From Leptothrix sp. (in: b-proteobacteria) (GTDB lineage Bacteria > Pseudomonadota > Gammaproteobacteria > Burkholderiales > Burkholderiaceae_C), in NCBI GenBank assembly GCA_013822685.1, contig PNKV01000002.1:124001-188000 (forward strand): a stretch of DNA of 64,000 nt. The letters run 5' to 3'. The notes beneath the pieces are model-generated. The model was given only the letters and a program-made list of their open reading frames with translations, was not told the DNA's origin and made no database searches. How positions within the stretch are numbered: position 1 is the stretch's first letter; each line of letters begins with the position of its first letter. Both the position numbers and the translations under genes were made by a program. Of this stretch, positions 9,893 through 20,390 are shown one piece after another.

Positions 9893-11096
9893 TGCTGTGA
9901 TGTCCGAGGGATACCGCCAGCGTTTGTGCGTGCTCGGGTCCACAGGCTCGATCGGGACCAACACACTGGACGTGGTGGCACGGCACCCGGATCGATTCAA
10001 TGTTTTTGCCCTCAGCGGTGGACGACGCGTGGAGGAGCTGTTGGCGCAGTGCGTGCAATGGCGCCCCCGGTTTGCGGTGATGTCGCATGAAGACGCTGCG
10101 CGCCGTTTGCGTGAGGGCATCGCGCAAGCAGGCTTGTCGACCGAGGTGCTCAGCGGTGAGCAGGCTTTGTGCGACATCGCCGCTCATCCAGAGGTGGACG
10201 TGGTGATGGCGGCGATTGTGGGCGCGGCTGGCTTGGCGCCCTGCCTGGCGGCGGCTCGCTCGGGCAAGCGTCTGCTGCTGGCCAACAAAGAGGCCCTGGT
10301 TGTCGGGGGGGCCCTGTTCATGGGCGCCGTGGCCGAGGGCGGCGCGACCTTGCTGCCCATCGACAGCGAGCATTCGGCCATTTTCCAATGCCTGCCAGAA
10401 GACGTTGGAACCTGGTCTGAGCGCATTGACCACATCGTGTTGACCGCCTCGGGGGGGCCATTCCGCCAGCGCGACCCGGCCACCTTGCGCGATGTCACGC
10501 CTGATCAGGCCTGCGCCCACCCCAATTGGGTCATGGGCCGCAAGATCTCAGTGGATTCGGCCACCATGATGAACAAAGCGCTGGAAGTGATTGAAGCGCG
10601 CTGGTTATTTGGCCTCACGCCCGACCGCATCAAGGTGGTCTTGCACCCGCAAAGCATCATCCACTCGATGGTGGTGTGCCGGGACCGCTCGGTGCTCGCG
10701 CAACTGGGCACGCCCGACATGCGCGTCCCCATTGCCTATGGGCTGTCGTGGCCCAATCGGATCGAGTCGGGGGCGGATTTACTTGACTTTACGCGCCTGT
10801 CTGCCTTGACCTTTGAAGAGGCTGATTCTGGCCGGTACCCGGGCTTGCAATTGGCCTGGGACACCCTCAATGGCCCCGCGGGCAGCACCTGCGTGCTCAA
10901 TGCGGCCAACGAGGTGGCGGTGGACGCTTTCTTGACCGGGCGCATCCGCTTTGACCAGATTCATGCCGTCAACGCCCAAAGTCTGGCCGATTGCGCGGTA
11001 GAGTCCGGCTGCTGCGACAGCGTCGAGGGTTTGCTGGTGCTGGACGCCAAGGCCAGGCGCGTCGCCCAGGTGATCTCGTCTGGCTTGAGCCGCTGA
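9885..11096 (+). CDS. dxr: 1-deoxy-D-xylulose 5-phosphate reductoisomerase
   Basis: Dxr (IspC) converts DXP to methylerythritol phosphate with NADPH, the committed step of the non-mevalonate isoprenoid pathway. The NADPH fold begins LGSTGSIGTNTLDV. Further conserved parts are LLLANKEALVVGG, the metal and substrate stretch PIDSEHSAIFQCL, ILTASGGPF-like LTASGGPFR, and MGRKISVDSATMMNKALEVIEA. ATG 9885 overlaps cdsA; an in-frame ATG at 9900 would give a slightly shorter protein. Clustering with uppS fits isoprenoid supply. Confidence 0.96.
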   Translation: MVDAVMSEGYRQRLCVLGSTGSIGTNTLDVVARHPDRFNVFALSGGRRVEELLAQCVQWRPRFAVMSHEDAARRLREGIAQAGLSTEVLSGEQALCDIAAHPEVDVVMAAIVGAAGLAPCLAAARSGKRLLLANKEALVVGGALFMGAVAEGGATLLPIDSEHSAIFQCLPEDVGTWSERIDHIVLTASGGPFRQRDPATLRDVTPDQACAHPNWVMGRKISVDSATMMNKALEVIEARWLFGLTPDRIKVVLHPQSIIHSMVVCRDRSVLAQLGTPDMRVPIAYGLSWPNRIESGADLLDFTRLSALTFEEADSGRYPGLQLAWDTLNGPAGSTCVLNAANEVAVDAFLTGRIRFDQIHAVNAQSLADCAVESGCCDSVEGLLVLDAKARRVAQVISSGLSR

Positions 11097-11118
11097 TCTA
11101 AAACCCCGGAGCCTTGCC

Positions 11119-12519
11119 ATGTTGTCGACGGTGTTGGCATTTTTAGTGACCATTGGTGTGCTGGTCATCATCCACGAGTACGGGCACTACCGTGCTGCCT
11201 TGGCATGCGATGTCAAGGTGCTGCGGTTTTCCGTGGGCTTTGGGCGCGTGCTCTGGCGGCGCATGCACGGCGAAACCGAGTTCGTGGTGTCGGCGCTGCC
11301 TTTGGGCGGCTATGTGAAGATGCTGGATGAACGCGAAGGCGCCGTGCCGTCTTCGGAATTGAGCCGCGCTTTCAACCGCAAAACGCTCAAGCAAAGGGCC
11401 TTCATCGTGGCGGCAGGGCCAGCGGCCAATCTGGTGCTGGCGGTCTTGCTGTACGCCTGCGTAAATTGGGCCGGTGTGCAAGAGTTGCGTCCCTGGATGG
11501 CTCAACCCAAGGCCGAGAGCCTGGCCGATCAGGCTGGCTTGCAGGCGCGGGATGAAATCCTGTCAGTGGCGCAAGTTGGGTCCGATGCCGCCGATGAGGG
11601 CTGGCAGACCATCCGTTCAATGAGCGACTTGCAGTGGCAATTCACCCAGGCCGCCTTGGCGGGGCGCGATTTGCGTTTGCAGGTCAGCCACAACGCTTCT
11701 GGCGCGGTTGATTCACAGCAGCGCGGCAGCCGCACTTTGACCTTGCCGCTCAGTCGCATCCCCGCGGCCGAGGTGGACGCCAAGTTGCTGGACCGCATTG
11801 GCCTGATGGGGCCGTATGTCGAGCCCATCATCGCCCAGGCCATGGCCGGTGGTCCTGCTGAGCGGGCGGGCTTGAAGGCCGGAGATCGAATTGTGCAGAT
11901 CAATGGCCAAGTGCCCACGGATGCCGCGCAATTGCGGCAACTGATCGGGGCCAGCCACGATCAAGGGCAGGTCAAGCCCATCCAGCTGAAGGTGCTCCGC
12001 GCTGGGCAAAACCTCGACATCACCGTGACACCGGCAATGAAAGAGGTGGACGGCAAGCAGTTGGCGCGCATCGAGGCAGGCATCGGTTCGCCGCCCGCCA
12101 TGGTCGATGTGAGCTATGGACCGCTGGAAGGGTTGACGCTCGCGCTCAATCGCACTTGGGACGTCTCTCGCATGAGCCTGGAGATGCTGGGCAAGATGGT
12201 GGTGGGGCAGGCTTCACTGAAAAATCTCAGCGGCCCACTGACCATTGCGGATTACGCGGGGCGTTCGGCCGAAATGGGTTGGGTACATTACCTGGGTTTT
12301 CTGGCCTTGGTCAGTGTCAGCCTGGGCGTGCTCAATCTGCTGCCGCTGCCAGTCCTGGATGGCGGACACCTCATGTATTATCTTTTTGAAGGACTCACCG
12401 GCCGGCCCATCTCAGAAGTATGGATGGAGCGGTTGCAACGCGGTGGCGTGGCCATCATGCTCACCATGATGTCACTTGCCCTCTACAACGATTTGGCCCG
12501 AATGCTGGGCTCGCACTGA
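11119..12519 (+). CDS. rseP: Site-2 protease RseP
   Basis: RseP is an inner-membrane zinc metalloprotease that cleaves anti-sigma factors such as RseA inside the membrane, activating the envelope stress sigma factor. The zinc motif HEYGH is near residues 17-21 in the first membrane segment. Two PDZ regions lie around residues 115-190 and 220-300. The second metal site reads NLLPLPVLDGG near residue 410. It precedes bamA, linking outer-membrane assembly with its stress sensor. At 466 residues it is of normal length. Confidence 0.95.
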   Translation: MLSTVLAFLVTIGVLVIIHEYGHYRAALACDVKVLRFSVGFGRVLWRRMHGETEFVVSALPLGGYVKMLDEREGAVPSSELSRAFNRKTLKQRAFIVAAGPAANLVLAVLLYACVNWAGVQELRPWMAQPKAESLADQAGLQARDEILSVAQVGSDAADEGWQTIRSMSDLQWQFTQAALAGRDLRLQVSHNASGAVDSQQRGSRTLTLPLSRIPAAEVDAKLLDRIGLMGPYVEPIIAQAMAGGPAERAGLKAGDRIVQINGQVPTDAAQLRQLIGASHDQGQVKPIQLKVLRAGQNLDITVTPAMKEVDGKQLARIEAGIGSPPAMVDVSYGPLEGLTLALNRTWDVSRMSLEMLGKMVVGQASLKNLSGPLTIADYAGRSAEMGWVHYLGFLALVSVSLGVLNLLPLPVLDGGHLMYYLFEGLTGRPISEVWMERLQRGGVAIMLTMMSLALYNDLARMLGSH

Positions 12520-12526
12520 TCTTTGC

Positions 12527-14833
12527 ATGCAATTCCCTTCCAAGACTGTCCATCGGTTCAAACCGACCCTGGCCGCCGCGCTCGTTGCCGTGTCCATGTT
12601 CCACACCGCCGCCTTCGCGGTGGAGCCCTTCGTGCTCAAGGACATCCGTGTCGAGGGCCTGCAGCGGGCTGACGCGGGCACGGTGTTCGCCTCCTTGCCT
12701 TTCCGGGTAGGCGACACCTACACCGACGACAAGGGCTCGGCTGGCCTGCGTTCGTTGTTTGCCACCGGCCTGTTCAAGGACGTTCGCATTCAGATCGACG
12801 GCAGCGTGGTCGTGGTGGTCGTTGAAGAGCGCCCGGTCATCTCCAAGGTCGAGTTCGTGGGCACCAAGGAGTTCGACAAGGACAACCTGGTCAAGGCGCT
12901 CAAGGACATCGGCATTGGCGAAGGCCAGCCTTTTGACCGTGCTTTGGCCGACCGCGCCGAGACCGAGCTGAAGCGCCAGTACCTGTCGCGCAGCCTGTAC
13001 GGCATCGAAGTGGTGACCACCATCACCCCGGTTGACCGCAACCGCGTCAACGTGACGTTCAGCGTGACCGAAGGCGAAACCGCCAAGATCAAGAGCATCC
13101 GGATCACCGGCGCCAAGGCTTTCTCAGAAAGCACCTTGCTGTCGCAAATGGACCTGACCACGGGCGGCTGGTTGACCTGGTACACCAAGTCGGACCAATA
13201 CGCGCGGGCCAAGCTGAACGCCGACTTGGAGACCATCAAGGCTTACTACCTGAACCGTGGCTACCTGGAGTTCCGGGTCGAGTCCACACAGGTGGCCATC
13301 TCGCCAGACAAGCAAGACATCTCCATCGCCATCAGTGTGACGGAAGGGCCTCGCTACACCGTCACCGGCGTGAAGCTGGAAGGTGACTACCTGGGCAAGG
13401 ATGAAGTGTTCCGCTCGCTGGTGGCCGTCAAGCCTGGCGACTCCTACCGCGCTGAAGACATCGCTTCGACCACCAAAGCCTTCACCGACCGGTTCGCGGC
13501 CTTTGGTTATGCCTTCGCCCGCGTGGATTTCAGGCCCGAACTTAACCGCGAAAAAGGCACCGTGGTGGCCGTGTTCAGTTCCCAGCCGCAACGCCGCGTG
13601 TACGTGCGCCGGGTGAATGTGGCGGGCAACTCCCGCACCCGTGACGAAGTGATTCGCCGCGAGTTCCGCCAGTTTGAATCGGCCTGGTACGACGGCCAGA
13701 AGATCAAGCTGTCGCGCGACCGGGTCGACCGCCTGGGCTATTTCAAGCAAGTGGGCATTGACACGGCAGAAGTGCCCGGCACGCAAGACCAGGTTGACCT
13801 GACCATCACCGTGGAAGAAAAGCCCACGGGCAACCTGATGCTGGGCGCGGGTTTCTCCAGCGCTGAGAAGTTGTCGCTGACCGCCTCGATCAAGCAAGAC
13901 AACATCTTTGGCACGGGCAATTACCTGGGCATTGAAGTCAATACCAGCAAGTACAACCGCACGCTGGTGGTCAGCACTGTGGATCCGTACTTCACCGATG
14001 GCGGCATTTCGCGCGCGGTGGACGTGTTCTACCGCACCTCGCGTCCGTTGAGCACCCAGGGCGGCGACTATGAAATCGTGACCCCGGGCGCGACCATCCG
14101 GTTTGGTGTGCCGTTCACCGAATTCGACACGGTGTTCTTCGGCCTGGGCGCCGAGCAGACCACGATCAAGGGCGACCTGGGCCTGCCGGATAACTACAAA
14201 CTGTACCGCCGCAATTTCGGCGAAACCAGTTTGTCGATTCCGCTCACGGTGGGCTGGGCACGTGACTCGCGCGACAGCACGATCGCGCCCAACCAGGGGC
14301 GTTATCAGCGCGTGAACATGGAATGGGGTGTGGCCGGTGACACGCGTTACCTGCGCGGTGACTACCAGATCCAGCAATACTTGCCGCTGACCAACCGCTT
14401 CACTTTCGGGGTCAATGCCCAGATTGGTTATGGCGTGGGCCTGTCGGGCAAAGAATACCCATTCTTCAAGAACTTCTACGGCGGCGGTCTGGGCACGGTG
14501 CGCGGTTTCGAGCAAAACTCGCTAGGCCCGATCGACAACAATGGCGCCTACATCGGGGGCAGCAAGCGCATCAACATCAACAACGAGTTGTACGTGCCTT
14601 TCCCGGGTGCCGGCAATGACCGCACCTTGCGCTTGTTTGGATACCTGGACGCTGGTAATGTCTGGGGCAACGATGAGCCGATCAAGCTGGAAGATTTCCG
14701 CGTCTCCATGGGCGTGGGTGTCAGTTGGGTCTCTCCCGTGGGGCCGCTTAAACTCAGCTACGGCCAACCTGTCCGCAAGTTCGATGTGGATAAAATCCAG
14801 AAACTCCAGTTCCAGATCGGTACCGCATTCTGA
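12527..14833 (+). CDS. bamA: Outer membrane protein assembly factor BamA
   Basis: BamA is the central Omp85 barrel that folds and inserts outer-membrane proteins. The 768-residue precursor has an N-terminal signal ending near HTAAFA. Five POTRA domains follow, the first beginning VLKDIRVEGLQRADAGTVF, up to about residue 420. The C-terminal 16-strand barrel has the conserved loop-6 VRGF and ends in phenylalanine, as expected of the beta-signal. ATG 12527 is eight bases after rseP. Confidence 0.97.
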   Translation: MQFPSKTVHRFKPTLAAALVAVSMFHTAAFAVEPFVLKDIRVEGLQRADAGTVFASLPFRVGDTYTDDKGSAGLRSLFATGLFKDVRIQIDGSVVVVVVEERPVISKVEFVGTKEFDKDNLVKALKDIGIGEGQPFDRALADRAETELKRQYLSRSLYGIEVVTTITPVDRNRVNVTFSVTEGETAKIKSIRITGAKAFSESTLLSQMDLTTGGWLTWYTKSDQYARAKLNADLETIKAYYLNRGYLEFRVESTQVAISPDKQDISIAISVTEGPRYTVTGVKLEGDYLGKDEVFRSLVAVKPGDSYRAEDIASTTKAFTDRFAAFGYAFARVDFRPELNREKGTVVAVFSSQPQRRVYVRRVNVAGNSRTRDEVIRREFRQFESAWYDGQKIKLSRDRVDRLGYFKQVGIDTAEVPGTQDQVDLTITVEEKPTGNLMLGAGFSSAEKLSLTASIKQDNIFGTGNYLGIEVNTSKYNRTLVVSTVDPYFTDGGISRAVDVFYRTSRPLSTQGGDYEIVTPGATIRFGVPFTEFDTVFFGLGAEQTTIKGDLGLPDNYKLYRRNFGETSLSIPLTVGWARDSRDSTIAPNQGRYQRVNMEWGVAGDTRYLRGDYQIQQYLPLTNRFTFGVNAQIGYGVGLSGKEYPFFKNFYGGGLGTVRGFEQNSLGPIDNNGAYIGGSKRININNELYVPFPGAGNDRTLRLFGYLDAGNVWGNDEPIKLEDFRVSMGVGVSWVSPVGPLKLSYGQPVRKFDVDKIQKLQFQIGTAF

Positions 14834-14835
14834 CC

Positions 14836-15345
14836 ATGAAATCCGTCCTCAAGACCCTGATGGTCACCGGTTTGCTGGTGGCCGCGGCCACCGCCTCCGC
14901 CCAGGAATTCAAGATTGGGTACGTCAATCTTGACCGTGTTCTGCGTGACGCGACGCCTGCCAAAGCCGCTCAAGCCAAGCTGGAGGTTGAGTTCAGCCGC
15001 CGCGAGAAAGAGCTGACCGAAACGGCCCAGCGCATCAAGTCGGCCTCAGACAAGTTCGAGAAAGACGCGCCTACGCTGCTTGAAGGCGAGCGCGGCCGCC
15101 GCCAACGCGACTTGGTCGAGCAAGACCGCGAGTTTCAACGCAAGCGTCGTGAGTTCCAGGAAGACCTGAACCAGCGCAAGAACGAAGAGCTGGCTTCGGT
15201 GCTGGACCGTGCGAATCGCGTGGTCAAGCAAATTTTCGATCAGGACAAATACGACCTGATCGTTCAGGAAGCCGTCTTTGCCAGCCCGCGTGTGGACATC
15301 ACCGACAAGGTGATCAAGTCCCTCAACACCGCCCTCGGCAAGTGA
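14836..15345 (+). CDS. skp: Periplasmic chaperone Skp/OmpH
   Basis: Skp trimers hold unfolded outer-membrane proteins in the periplasm for delivery to BamA. The 169-residue protein has a signal peptide ending near ATASA, a short beta core starting [12 protein letters not shown], and a long charged coiled-coil region at about residues 45-120 that would form the tentacles. It starts two bases after bamA and its stop overlaps the first candidate codon of lpxD. Confidence 0.93.
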   Translation: MKSVLKTLMVTGLLVAAATASAQEFKIGYVNLDRVLRDATPAKAAQAKLEVEFSRREKELTETAQRIKSASDKFEKDAPTLLEGERGRRQRDLVEQDREFQRKRREFQEDLNQRKNEELASVLDRANRVVKQIFDQDKYDLIVQEAVFASPRVDITDKVIKSLNTALGK

Positions 15346-16427
15346 GCGGGTCGGTCAACCCGACCGGCTCTACGTCCATGGTGCAGCTCGGTCAGATCGT
15401 CGCAGCATTGGGTGGCGACTTGCTGGGCACCGCAGAGTTGCCGATAGCCCGCATCGCACCCATCGAGCAGGCACAGTCTGACGCGATCACCTTCCTGGCC
15501 CATCCCAAGTACCGTGCGCAGCTGGCCAGTACGTCGGCAGGCTGCGTGATCGTCTCTGGCGCGCTGAAGGACGAAGCCGCGGCCCGTGGCGCGGCCATCG
15601 TCACGGACGACCCTTACCTGTACTTTGCCAGGTTGACCCAATGGTGGGCCAGCCGAACGCGCCCTCAGGCGCCGGCCAGCGTTCACGCCACCGCGGTGAT
15701 CGACCCCAGCGCCAGCTTGGGCGAGGGCGTCAGCATTGGCCCCTTCGTGGTGGTGGAGGCTGGTGCAGTCATCGGCGCGGGTGCGATGATCGGCCCCCAT
15801 TGCGTGATCGGACGCGGTGCCCGCGTCGGCGCGGCGACGCGCTTCTCCGCCAACGTCAACATTGGTTTTGATTGCAGCATTGGCGAGCGCTGCCTGTTCC
15901 ACAGCGGTGTGGTGATCGGGGCTGATGGCTTCGGCTTTGCGCCCACGCAAGGGCGCTGGGAAAAAATCGAACAATTGGGTACCGTGCGCATTGGGGATGA
16001 CGTCGAGATTGGCGCCAACTCCTGCGTAGACCGTGGTGCCTTGGGTGACACCGTTCTTGGCAATGGGGTCAAGCTCGACAACCTGGTTCAGATCGGGCAC
16101 AACGTCCAGATCGGTGACCACGTGGCCATGGCCGGCTGCGCAGGCGTGGCCGGCAGCGCCGTCATCGGTGCGCATTGCACCGTGGGCGGTGGCGGCATGG
16201 TGCTGGGGCACCTGACGTTGGCGGAAGGGGTGAATGTCTCGGCCGCCACACTGGTCTCACGGTCCATTCACAAACCTGGGCTGTACAGTGGCGTGTTCCC
16301 CTTCGATGACAATGCATCGTGGGAAAAGAACGCCGCGACATTGCGCAATCTGCATGCCCTGCGCGAACGCGTTCGCGCTTTAGAGAAACAACAGAACAAC
16401 CATGATGGACATCCACAAGATTCTTGA
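15342..16427 (+). CDS. lpxD: UDP-3-O-(3-hydroxyacyl)glucosamine N-acyltransferase
   Basis: LpxD adds the N-linked hydroxyacyl chain in lipid A synthesis. The 361-residue reading frame has the N-terminal uridine-binding domain ([15 protein letters not shown]), then a left-handed beta helix of hexapeptide repeats. The helix runs from about residue 105 to 320, and the C-terminal helices end in a basic tail. The start is uncertain: GTG 15342 overlaps the skp stop codon, while ATG 15378 matches the usual family start better. It overlaps fabZ by 26 bases. Confidence 0.94.
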   Translation: MSGSVNPTGSTSMVQLGQIVAALGGDLLGTAELPIARIAPIEQAQSDAITFLAHPKYRAQLASTSAGCVIVSGALKDEAAARGAAIVTDDPYLYFARLTQWWASRTRPQAPASVHATAVIDPSASLGEGVSIGPFVVVEAGAVIGAGAMIGPHCVIGRGARVGAATRFSANVNIGFDCSIGERCLFHSGVVIGADGFGFAPTQGRWEKIEQLGTVRIGDDVEIGANSCVDRGALGDTVLGNGVKLDNLVQIGHNVQIGDHVAMAGCAGVAGSAVIGAHCTVGGGGMVLGHLTLAEGVNVSAATLVSRSIHKPGLYSGVFPFDDNASWEKNAATLRNLHALRERVRALEKQQNNHDGHPQDS

Positions 16428-16842
16428 AAAGCTTCCGCACCGCTACCCGATGCTGTTGGTGGACCGTGTGCTGGAGATTGAAAAGAACGTGCGCATTCGT
16501 GCAGTGAAGAACGTGACTTTCAACGAGCCATTCTTCCAAGGTCATTTCCCCGGGCGTCCCGTCATGCCTGGCGTGATGATGCTGGAAGCGCTGGCCCAAG
16601 CGGCCGGCATCCTGGCGTTTGAAGGCATTGGCATCAATGCCGACGAAAAGTCGGTGTACTACTTTGTCGGCATCGACAACGCCCGCTTCAAGCGGCCGGT
16701 TGAGCCGGGCGACCAATTGATCCTGGACGTGACAATTGACCGCCATCGCGCAGGCATCTACAAGTTCAGCGCCAAGGGCTGGGTGGGTGACGAACTGGCC
16801 GTCGAGGCGCAGTTGATGTGCACGCAGCGCACGGTGGGTTGA
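16402..16842 (+). CDS. fabZ: 3-hydroxyacyl-ACP dehydratase FabZ
   Basis: FabZ dehydrates 3-hydroxyacyl-ACP in fatty-acid elongation and competes with lipid A synthesis for the same substrate. The 146-residue hot-dog-fold protein has [15 protein letters not shown] at its start. The catalytic His is in [12 protein letters not shown] and the catalytic Glu in [10 protein letters not shown]. It lies between lpxD and lpxA as in most Gram-negative bacteria. Confidence 0.97.
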   Translation: MMDIHKILEKLPHRYPMLLVDRVLEIEKNVRIRAVKNVTFNEPFFQGHFPGRPVMPGVMMLEALAQAAGILAFEGIGINADEKSVYYFVGIDNARFKRPVEPGDQLILDVTIDRHRAGIYKFSAKGWVGDELAVEAQLMCTQRTVG

Positions 16843-16859
16843 GGCGAGGGCGCAGCATC

Positions 16860-17648
16860 ATGGCGAGCATTCATCCCACCGCGGTGGTCGATCCCCAGGC
16901 GCAACTGGGCGACACCGTCAGCGTCGGCCCTTACACGGTCATTGGCCCCCACGTTCGCATTGACGAAGGCACCACCGTGGGCCCCCATTGCGTGATCGAG
17001 GGCCACACCACGATTGGCCGCGACAACCGGATTTTCCAGTTTGCGTCTTTGGGTGGCAGCCCGCAAGACAAGAAGTACGCGAACGAGCCTACCCAACTGG
17101 TGATTGGTGACCGCAATACCATCCGCGAGTTCAGCACCTTCAATGTGGGCACGGCCCAGGATGAAGGCATCACACGCCTGGGCCATGACAACTGGATGAT
17201 GGCCTACACCCACCTGGCGCACGACTGCCAGGTCGGCAACAACACCATCTTTGCCAACAACGCGCACATTGCCGGCCACGTGCATGTGGGCGATTGGGTG
17301 ATTTTGGGTGGCTTCACCTGCGTGCACCAGTTCGTCAAGATTGGCGCCCATGCCATGACCAGCATGGCGACGGCCCTGGGCCAGGATTTGCCGCCGTTCG
17401 TGATGGCGCAGGGCAACATGGCCGAGGCGCGTGGCATCAATCTGGAAGGGTTGCGCCGCCGGGGCTTCAGCCCGGAGCGCCTCAAGGCCGTCAAGGAAAT
17501 GCACCGGGCCTTGTACCGCCAGGACCTGACGCTGGAAGAAGCCAAGGGCCGCATCGGCGAGTTGGCAGGCACCCATCCCGAAGCGCAGCAGGACGTTGAT
17601 CTGATGATCAATTTCTTGCAGGCGTCCACCCGCGGCATCGTGCGCTGA
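16860..17648 (+). CDS. lpxA: UDP-N-acetylglucosamine acyltransferase
   Basis: LpxA performs the first, O-acylation step of lipid A synthesis. The 262-residue protein is a left-handed beta helix of hexapeptide repeats over about residues 1-180. It has the catalytic His region [12 protein letters not shown] and [13 protein letters not shown], then a helical C-terminal domain. ATG 16860 gives the classic start [12 protein letters not shown]; upstream in-frame codons overlap fabZ and are unlikely. Confidence 0.96.
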   Translation: MASIHPTAVVDPQAQLGDTVSVGPYTVIGPHVRIDEGTTVGPHCVIEGHTTIGRDNRIFQFASLGGSPQDKKYANEPTQLVIGDRNTIREFSTFNVGTAQDEGITRLGHDNWMMAYTHLAHDCQVGNNTIFANNAHIAGHVHVGDWVILGGFTCVHQFVKIGAHAMTSMATALGQDLPPFVMAQGNMAEARGINLEGLRRRGFSPERLKAVKEMHRALYRQDLTLEEAKGRIGELAGTHPEAQQDVDLMINFLQASTRGIVR

Positions 17649-17666
17649 GCGCCCCGGAGCCCTTTG

Positions 17667-18824
17667 ATGAGTGCATCTGCGCCCAAGGTGGCCATGGTGG
17701 CGGGCGAGGTCTCTGGCGACTTGCTGGCCGGCTTGCTGATGGGCGGGCTCAAGGCGCGGTGGCCTGAGCTGAGTGCCATGGGCATCGGCGGTCCGCGCAT
17801 GGTGGCGCAGGGCTTCGATGCCTGGTGGCCCTGTGAAAAACTGGCGGTGTTCGGGTTTGTCGATGCACTGCGCCATTACCGCGAGCTTTCAGGTATCCGT
17901 CATCAGTTGGGTGACCGACTGCTGGAACAGCGCCCTGACGTGTTCATCGGTGTCGATGCGCCTGACTTCAACTTCGGGTTGGAAGCTCGCTTGAAGGCCC
18001 AGGGCATCAAGACGGTTCATTTTGTCAGCCCTTCAATCTGGGCTTGGCGCGGCAAGCGCATCAACAAGATCGCCAGGTCCACCGACCACATGTTGTGCAT
18101 GTTCCCGTTCGAGCCTGAGCTGTACGAGGCCAAGAATATTCCGGCCACTTACGTGGGGCATCCCTTGGCCGACGCGATACCCATGGAGCCGCCATGCGAG
18201 GCCAGCCGCCAGAGTCTGGGCTTGCCGCTAGACGCGCCCGTGTTGGCCGTGCTGCCCGGTAGCCGCCGCTCCGAGATCCAGCACATTGCCCCTGCGTTTT
18301 TGCAGGCCGTGACCGAGCTGAGCCACCAGCGGCCCGACATGCGTTTCGTGATGCCGGTGGTGCCCAGCTTGCGCGAGATGGTGCTGCCCTTGGTGGCCCA
18401 GTACGCGCCCAATGCCAACATCCAGTTGCTGGAAGGCCGATCGCACGAGGCCTTGGCGGCCTGCGATGTGACCTTGATCGCCAGCGGCACCGCCACCCTG
18501 GAAGCCGCGCTGTTCAAACGCCCCATGGTGATCGCCTACCGTGTGAGTGGCCTGAGCTGGCAGCTCATGAAGCGCCTGGGCTACTTGCCCTGGGTGGGTT
18601 TGCCCAATATTTTGCTGAAGGACTTTGTGGTGCCGGAGCGCTTGCAAGACGCGGCAACTCCCAAGCAACTGGCCTCCGACGTGCTGGACTGGCTGGACCA
18701 TCCGGCCAAGGTTCTGGAAGTGCGCCAGCGCTTTATTGAGCTTCACCATACCTTGCGTCGTGACACCGCCCGTTGCGCCAGCGATGCCATCGCGCAAATT
18801 CTGGAGGACGGTCGCCGTGGCTAA
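17667..18824 (+). CDS. lpxB: Lipid A disaccharide synthase
   Basis: LpxB, a GT19 glycosyltransferase at the inner membrane, joins lipid X and UDP-diacylglucosamine. The 385-residue protein begins [16 protein letters not shown], has [14 protein letters not shown] near residues 118-131 and the donor-site segment [10 protein letters not shown]. The conserved [10 protein letters not shown] also appears. ATG 17667 follows a CCGGAG ribosome site. It overlaps rnhB by eight bases. Confidence 0.96.
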   Translation: MSASAPKVAMVAGEVSGDLLAGLLMGGLKARWPELSAMGIGGPRMVAQGFDAWWPCEKLAVFGFVDALRHYRELSGIRHQLGDRLLEQRPDVFIGVDAPDFNFGLEARLKAQGIKTVHFVSPSIWAWRGKRINKIARSTDHMLCMFPFEPELYEAKNIPATYVGHPLADAIPMEPPCEASRQSLGLPLDAPVLAVLPGSRRSEIQHIAPAFLQAVTELSHQRPDMRFVMPVVPSLREMVLPLVAQYAPNANIQLLEGRSHEALAACDVTLIASGTATLEAALFKRPMVIAYRVSGLSWQLMKRLGYLPWVGLPNILLKDFVVPERLQDAATPKQLASDVLDWLDHPAKVLEVRQRFIELHHTLRRDTARCASDAIAQILEDGRRG

Positions 18825-19461
18825 ATCCAGGCAACCCCTTGAGCCGCAGCAACTGGGACTGCAGTGGCAGGTTCCCGCGCTGATGGCGGGTGTGGACGAG
18901 GCGGGGCGCGGCCCCTTGGCCGGCCCTGTCGTGGCGGCCGCGGTCATCCTGGACGACCAGAATCCCATCAAAGGCCTGGCCGATTCCAAAAAGCTCACGG
19001 CCCGTCAGCGCGAGCGCTTGTTTGACGAGATCCGGGCCAAGGCGCTGTGCTGTTGCATCGCGCAGGCCAGCGTCGAAGAGATCGACCAGCTCAACATCCT
19101 GCACGCCACCATGCTGGCCATGAAACGGGCGGTGGAAGGCTTGCGCCTCAAGCCCGGCCTGGTGCTGGTGGATGGCAACCGCATCCCGGTGCTCAAGGTG
19201 CCGGCAGAGGCCATCGTCAAGGGCGACGACAAGGTGCAGGCCATTTCGGCGGCATCCATTCTTGCCAAGGTGCACCGAGACCGCCTGTGCCTCGAACTGC
19301 ACGAGGCCTACCCGCACTACGGCTTCGACCAACACAAGGGCTATCCCACGGCCGAGCACCTGGCCGCCTTGCGTGAGCATGGCGCCATCGTGGCGCATCG
19401 CCGCAGTTTCGCCCCGGTCAGGGCGGCGCTTGATTTGGCGGCGGGCACGGAGCCATGGTGA
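18817..19461 (+). CDS. rnhB: Ribonuclease HII
   Basis: RNase HII cuts RNA in RNA-DNA hybrids and removes single ribonucleotides from DNA. The 214-residue protein has the catalytic motif [15 protein letters not shown] near residues 23-37, [11 protein letters not shown], and the [11 protein letters not shown] stretch. The start is taken as GTG 18817, 11 bases after GGAGG and overlapping lpxB, because an upstream in-frame ATG is buried in lpxB. It overlaps the next gene. Confidence 0.93.
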   Translation: MAKSRQPLEPQQLGLQWQVPALMAGVDEAGRGPLAGPVVAAAVILDDQNPIKGLADSKKLTARQRERLFDEIRAKALCCCIAQASVEEIDQLNILHATMLAMKRAVEGLRLKPGLVLVDGNRIPVLKVPAEAIVKGDDKVQAISAASILAKVHRDRLCLELHEAYPHYGFDQHKGYPTAEHLAALREHGAIVAHRRSFAPVRAALDLAAGTEPW

Positions 19462-20306
19462 TGCCCGCTAACGCGCAGCTCGTCACCTCGCGCGACAACC
19501 CTTTGGTGCAGCGTTTGCGAAAGCTGGCGCAGGATCCAGCCGCCTACCGCAAATTGGGCGAAGTATGGCTGGAGGGCGATCACCTGTGCTCGGCCTACTT
19601 GGCCCGGGGCAAGAAGGCGGCGGTGGCCGTGGTGGCCGATACCGCCTGGCTGGGCGAACATGGCGTGGGCAACGGGGGCGATCCCGTGGTCTACAGGCTC
19701 ACCACGCTGGCGCGCCAGGCCGACAAGGTCGTCGTCTTGCCTGAAGCGATCTGGAAGATTTTCACCGGGCTGGAGTCGCCCGCCCGCTTGGGTTTCCTGG
19801 TGCAGATGCCGCTGCTGCGTGATGGTGACGGCTTGGCCTCGTCAGATGTGCGTGCGGGCGTGCCCACCGTGGTGCTCGATCGCGTGCAGGACGCAGGCAA
19901 TGTGGGCAGCGTCTTGCGCAGTGCTTCGGCCTTGGGCGTGGCCCAGGTGATCGCCATGAAGGGCACGGCCGCCCTGTGGTCCCCCAAGGTTTTGAGGGCC
20001 GGCATGGGCGCCCACTTTGCTCTGCACCTGGTGGAGCAGGCCTTGCCTGAGCACTTGGCCGCTCTGCAGGTGCCCATGATCGCCACCAGCTCCCACGCAG
20101 ACCATGAACTGCCCCGCGCGCCCTTGCCCGAGCCTTGTGCCTGGGTATTGGGGCACGAAGGGCAGGGCGTGGGCGACCAGGTGATGGCCATGTGCAGCCA
20201 GACGGTGTCGATTCCCCAACCGGGCGGCGAGGAGTCTCTCAACGTGGCCGCCGCTGCCGCCATCTGCTTGTACGAATCTTTGCGACGTCGCTCAACGGGT
20301 ATTTGA
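19455..20306 (+). CDS. TrmH/SpoU-family RNA 2'-O-methyltransferase
   Basis: This 283-residue protein belongs to the SPOUT methyltransferases, which methylate ribose in tRNA or rRNA with S-adenosylmethionine. All three knot motifs are visible: [19 protein letters not shown] near residues 143-161, [13 protein letters not shown], and the C-terminal [18 protein letters not shown]. The N-terminal 100 residues resemble the substrate-binding domain of the family. ATG 19455 overlaps rnhB by seven bases; ATG 19461 is an alternative. The RNA target cannot be read from sequence. Confidence 0.88.
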   Translation: MVMPANAQLVTSRDNPLVQRLRKLAQDPAAYRKLGEVWLEGDHLCSAYLARGKKAAVAVVADTAWLGEHGVGNGGDPVVYRLTTLARQADKVVVLPEAIWKIFTGLESPARLGFLVQMPLLRDGDGLASSDVRAGVPTVVLDRVQDAGNVGSVLRSASALGVAQVIAMKGTAALWSPKVLRAGMGAHFALHLVEQALPEHLAALQVPMIATSSHADHELPRAPLPEPCAWVLGHEGQGVGDQVMAMCSQTVSIPQPGGEESLNVAAAAAICLYESLRRRSTGI

Positions 20307-20390
20307 CCTTGATCACGGTTGGGTTATCTGGACTGCGCCCCTTCGCCAGCAGAGATCTAAAATCAAAACCATGATTTCTGGAGGACGGAA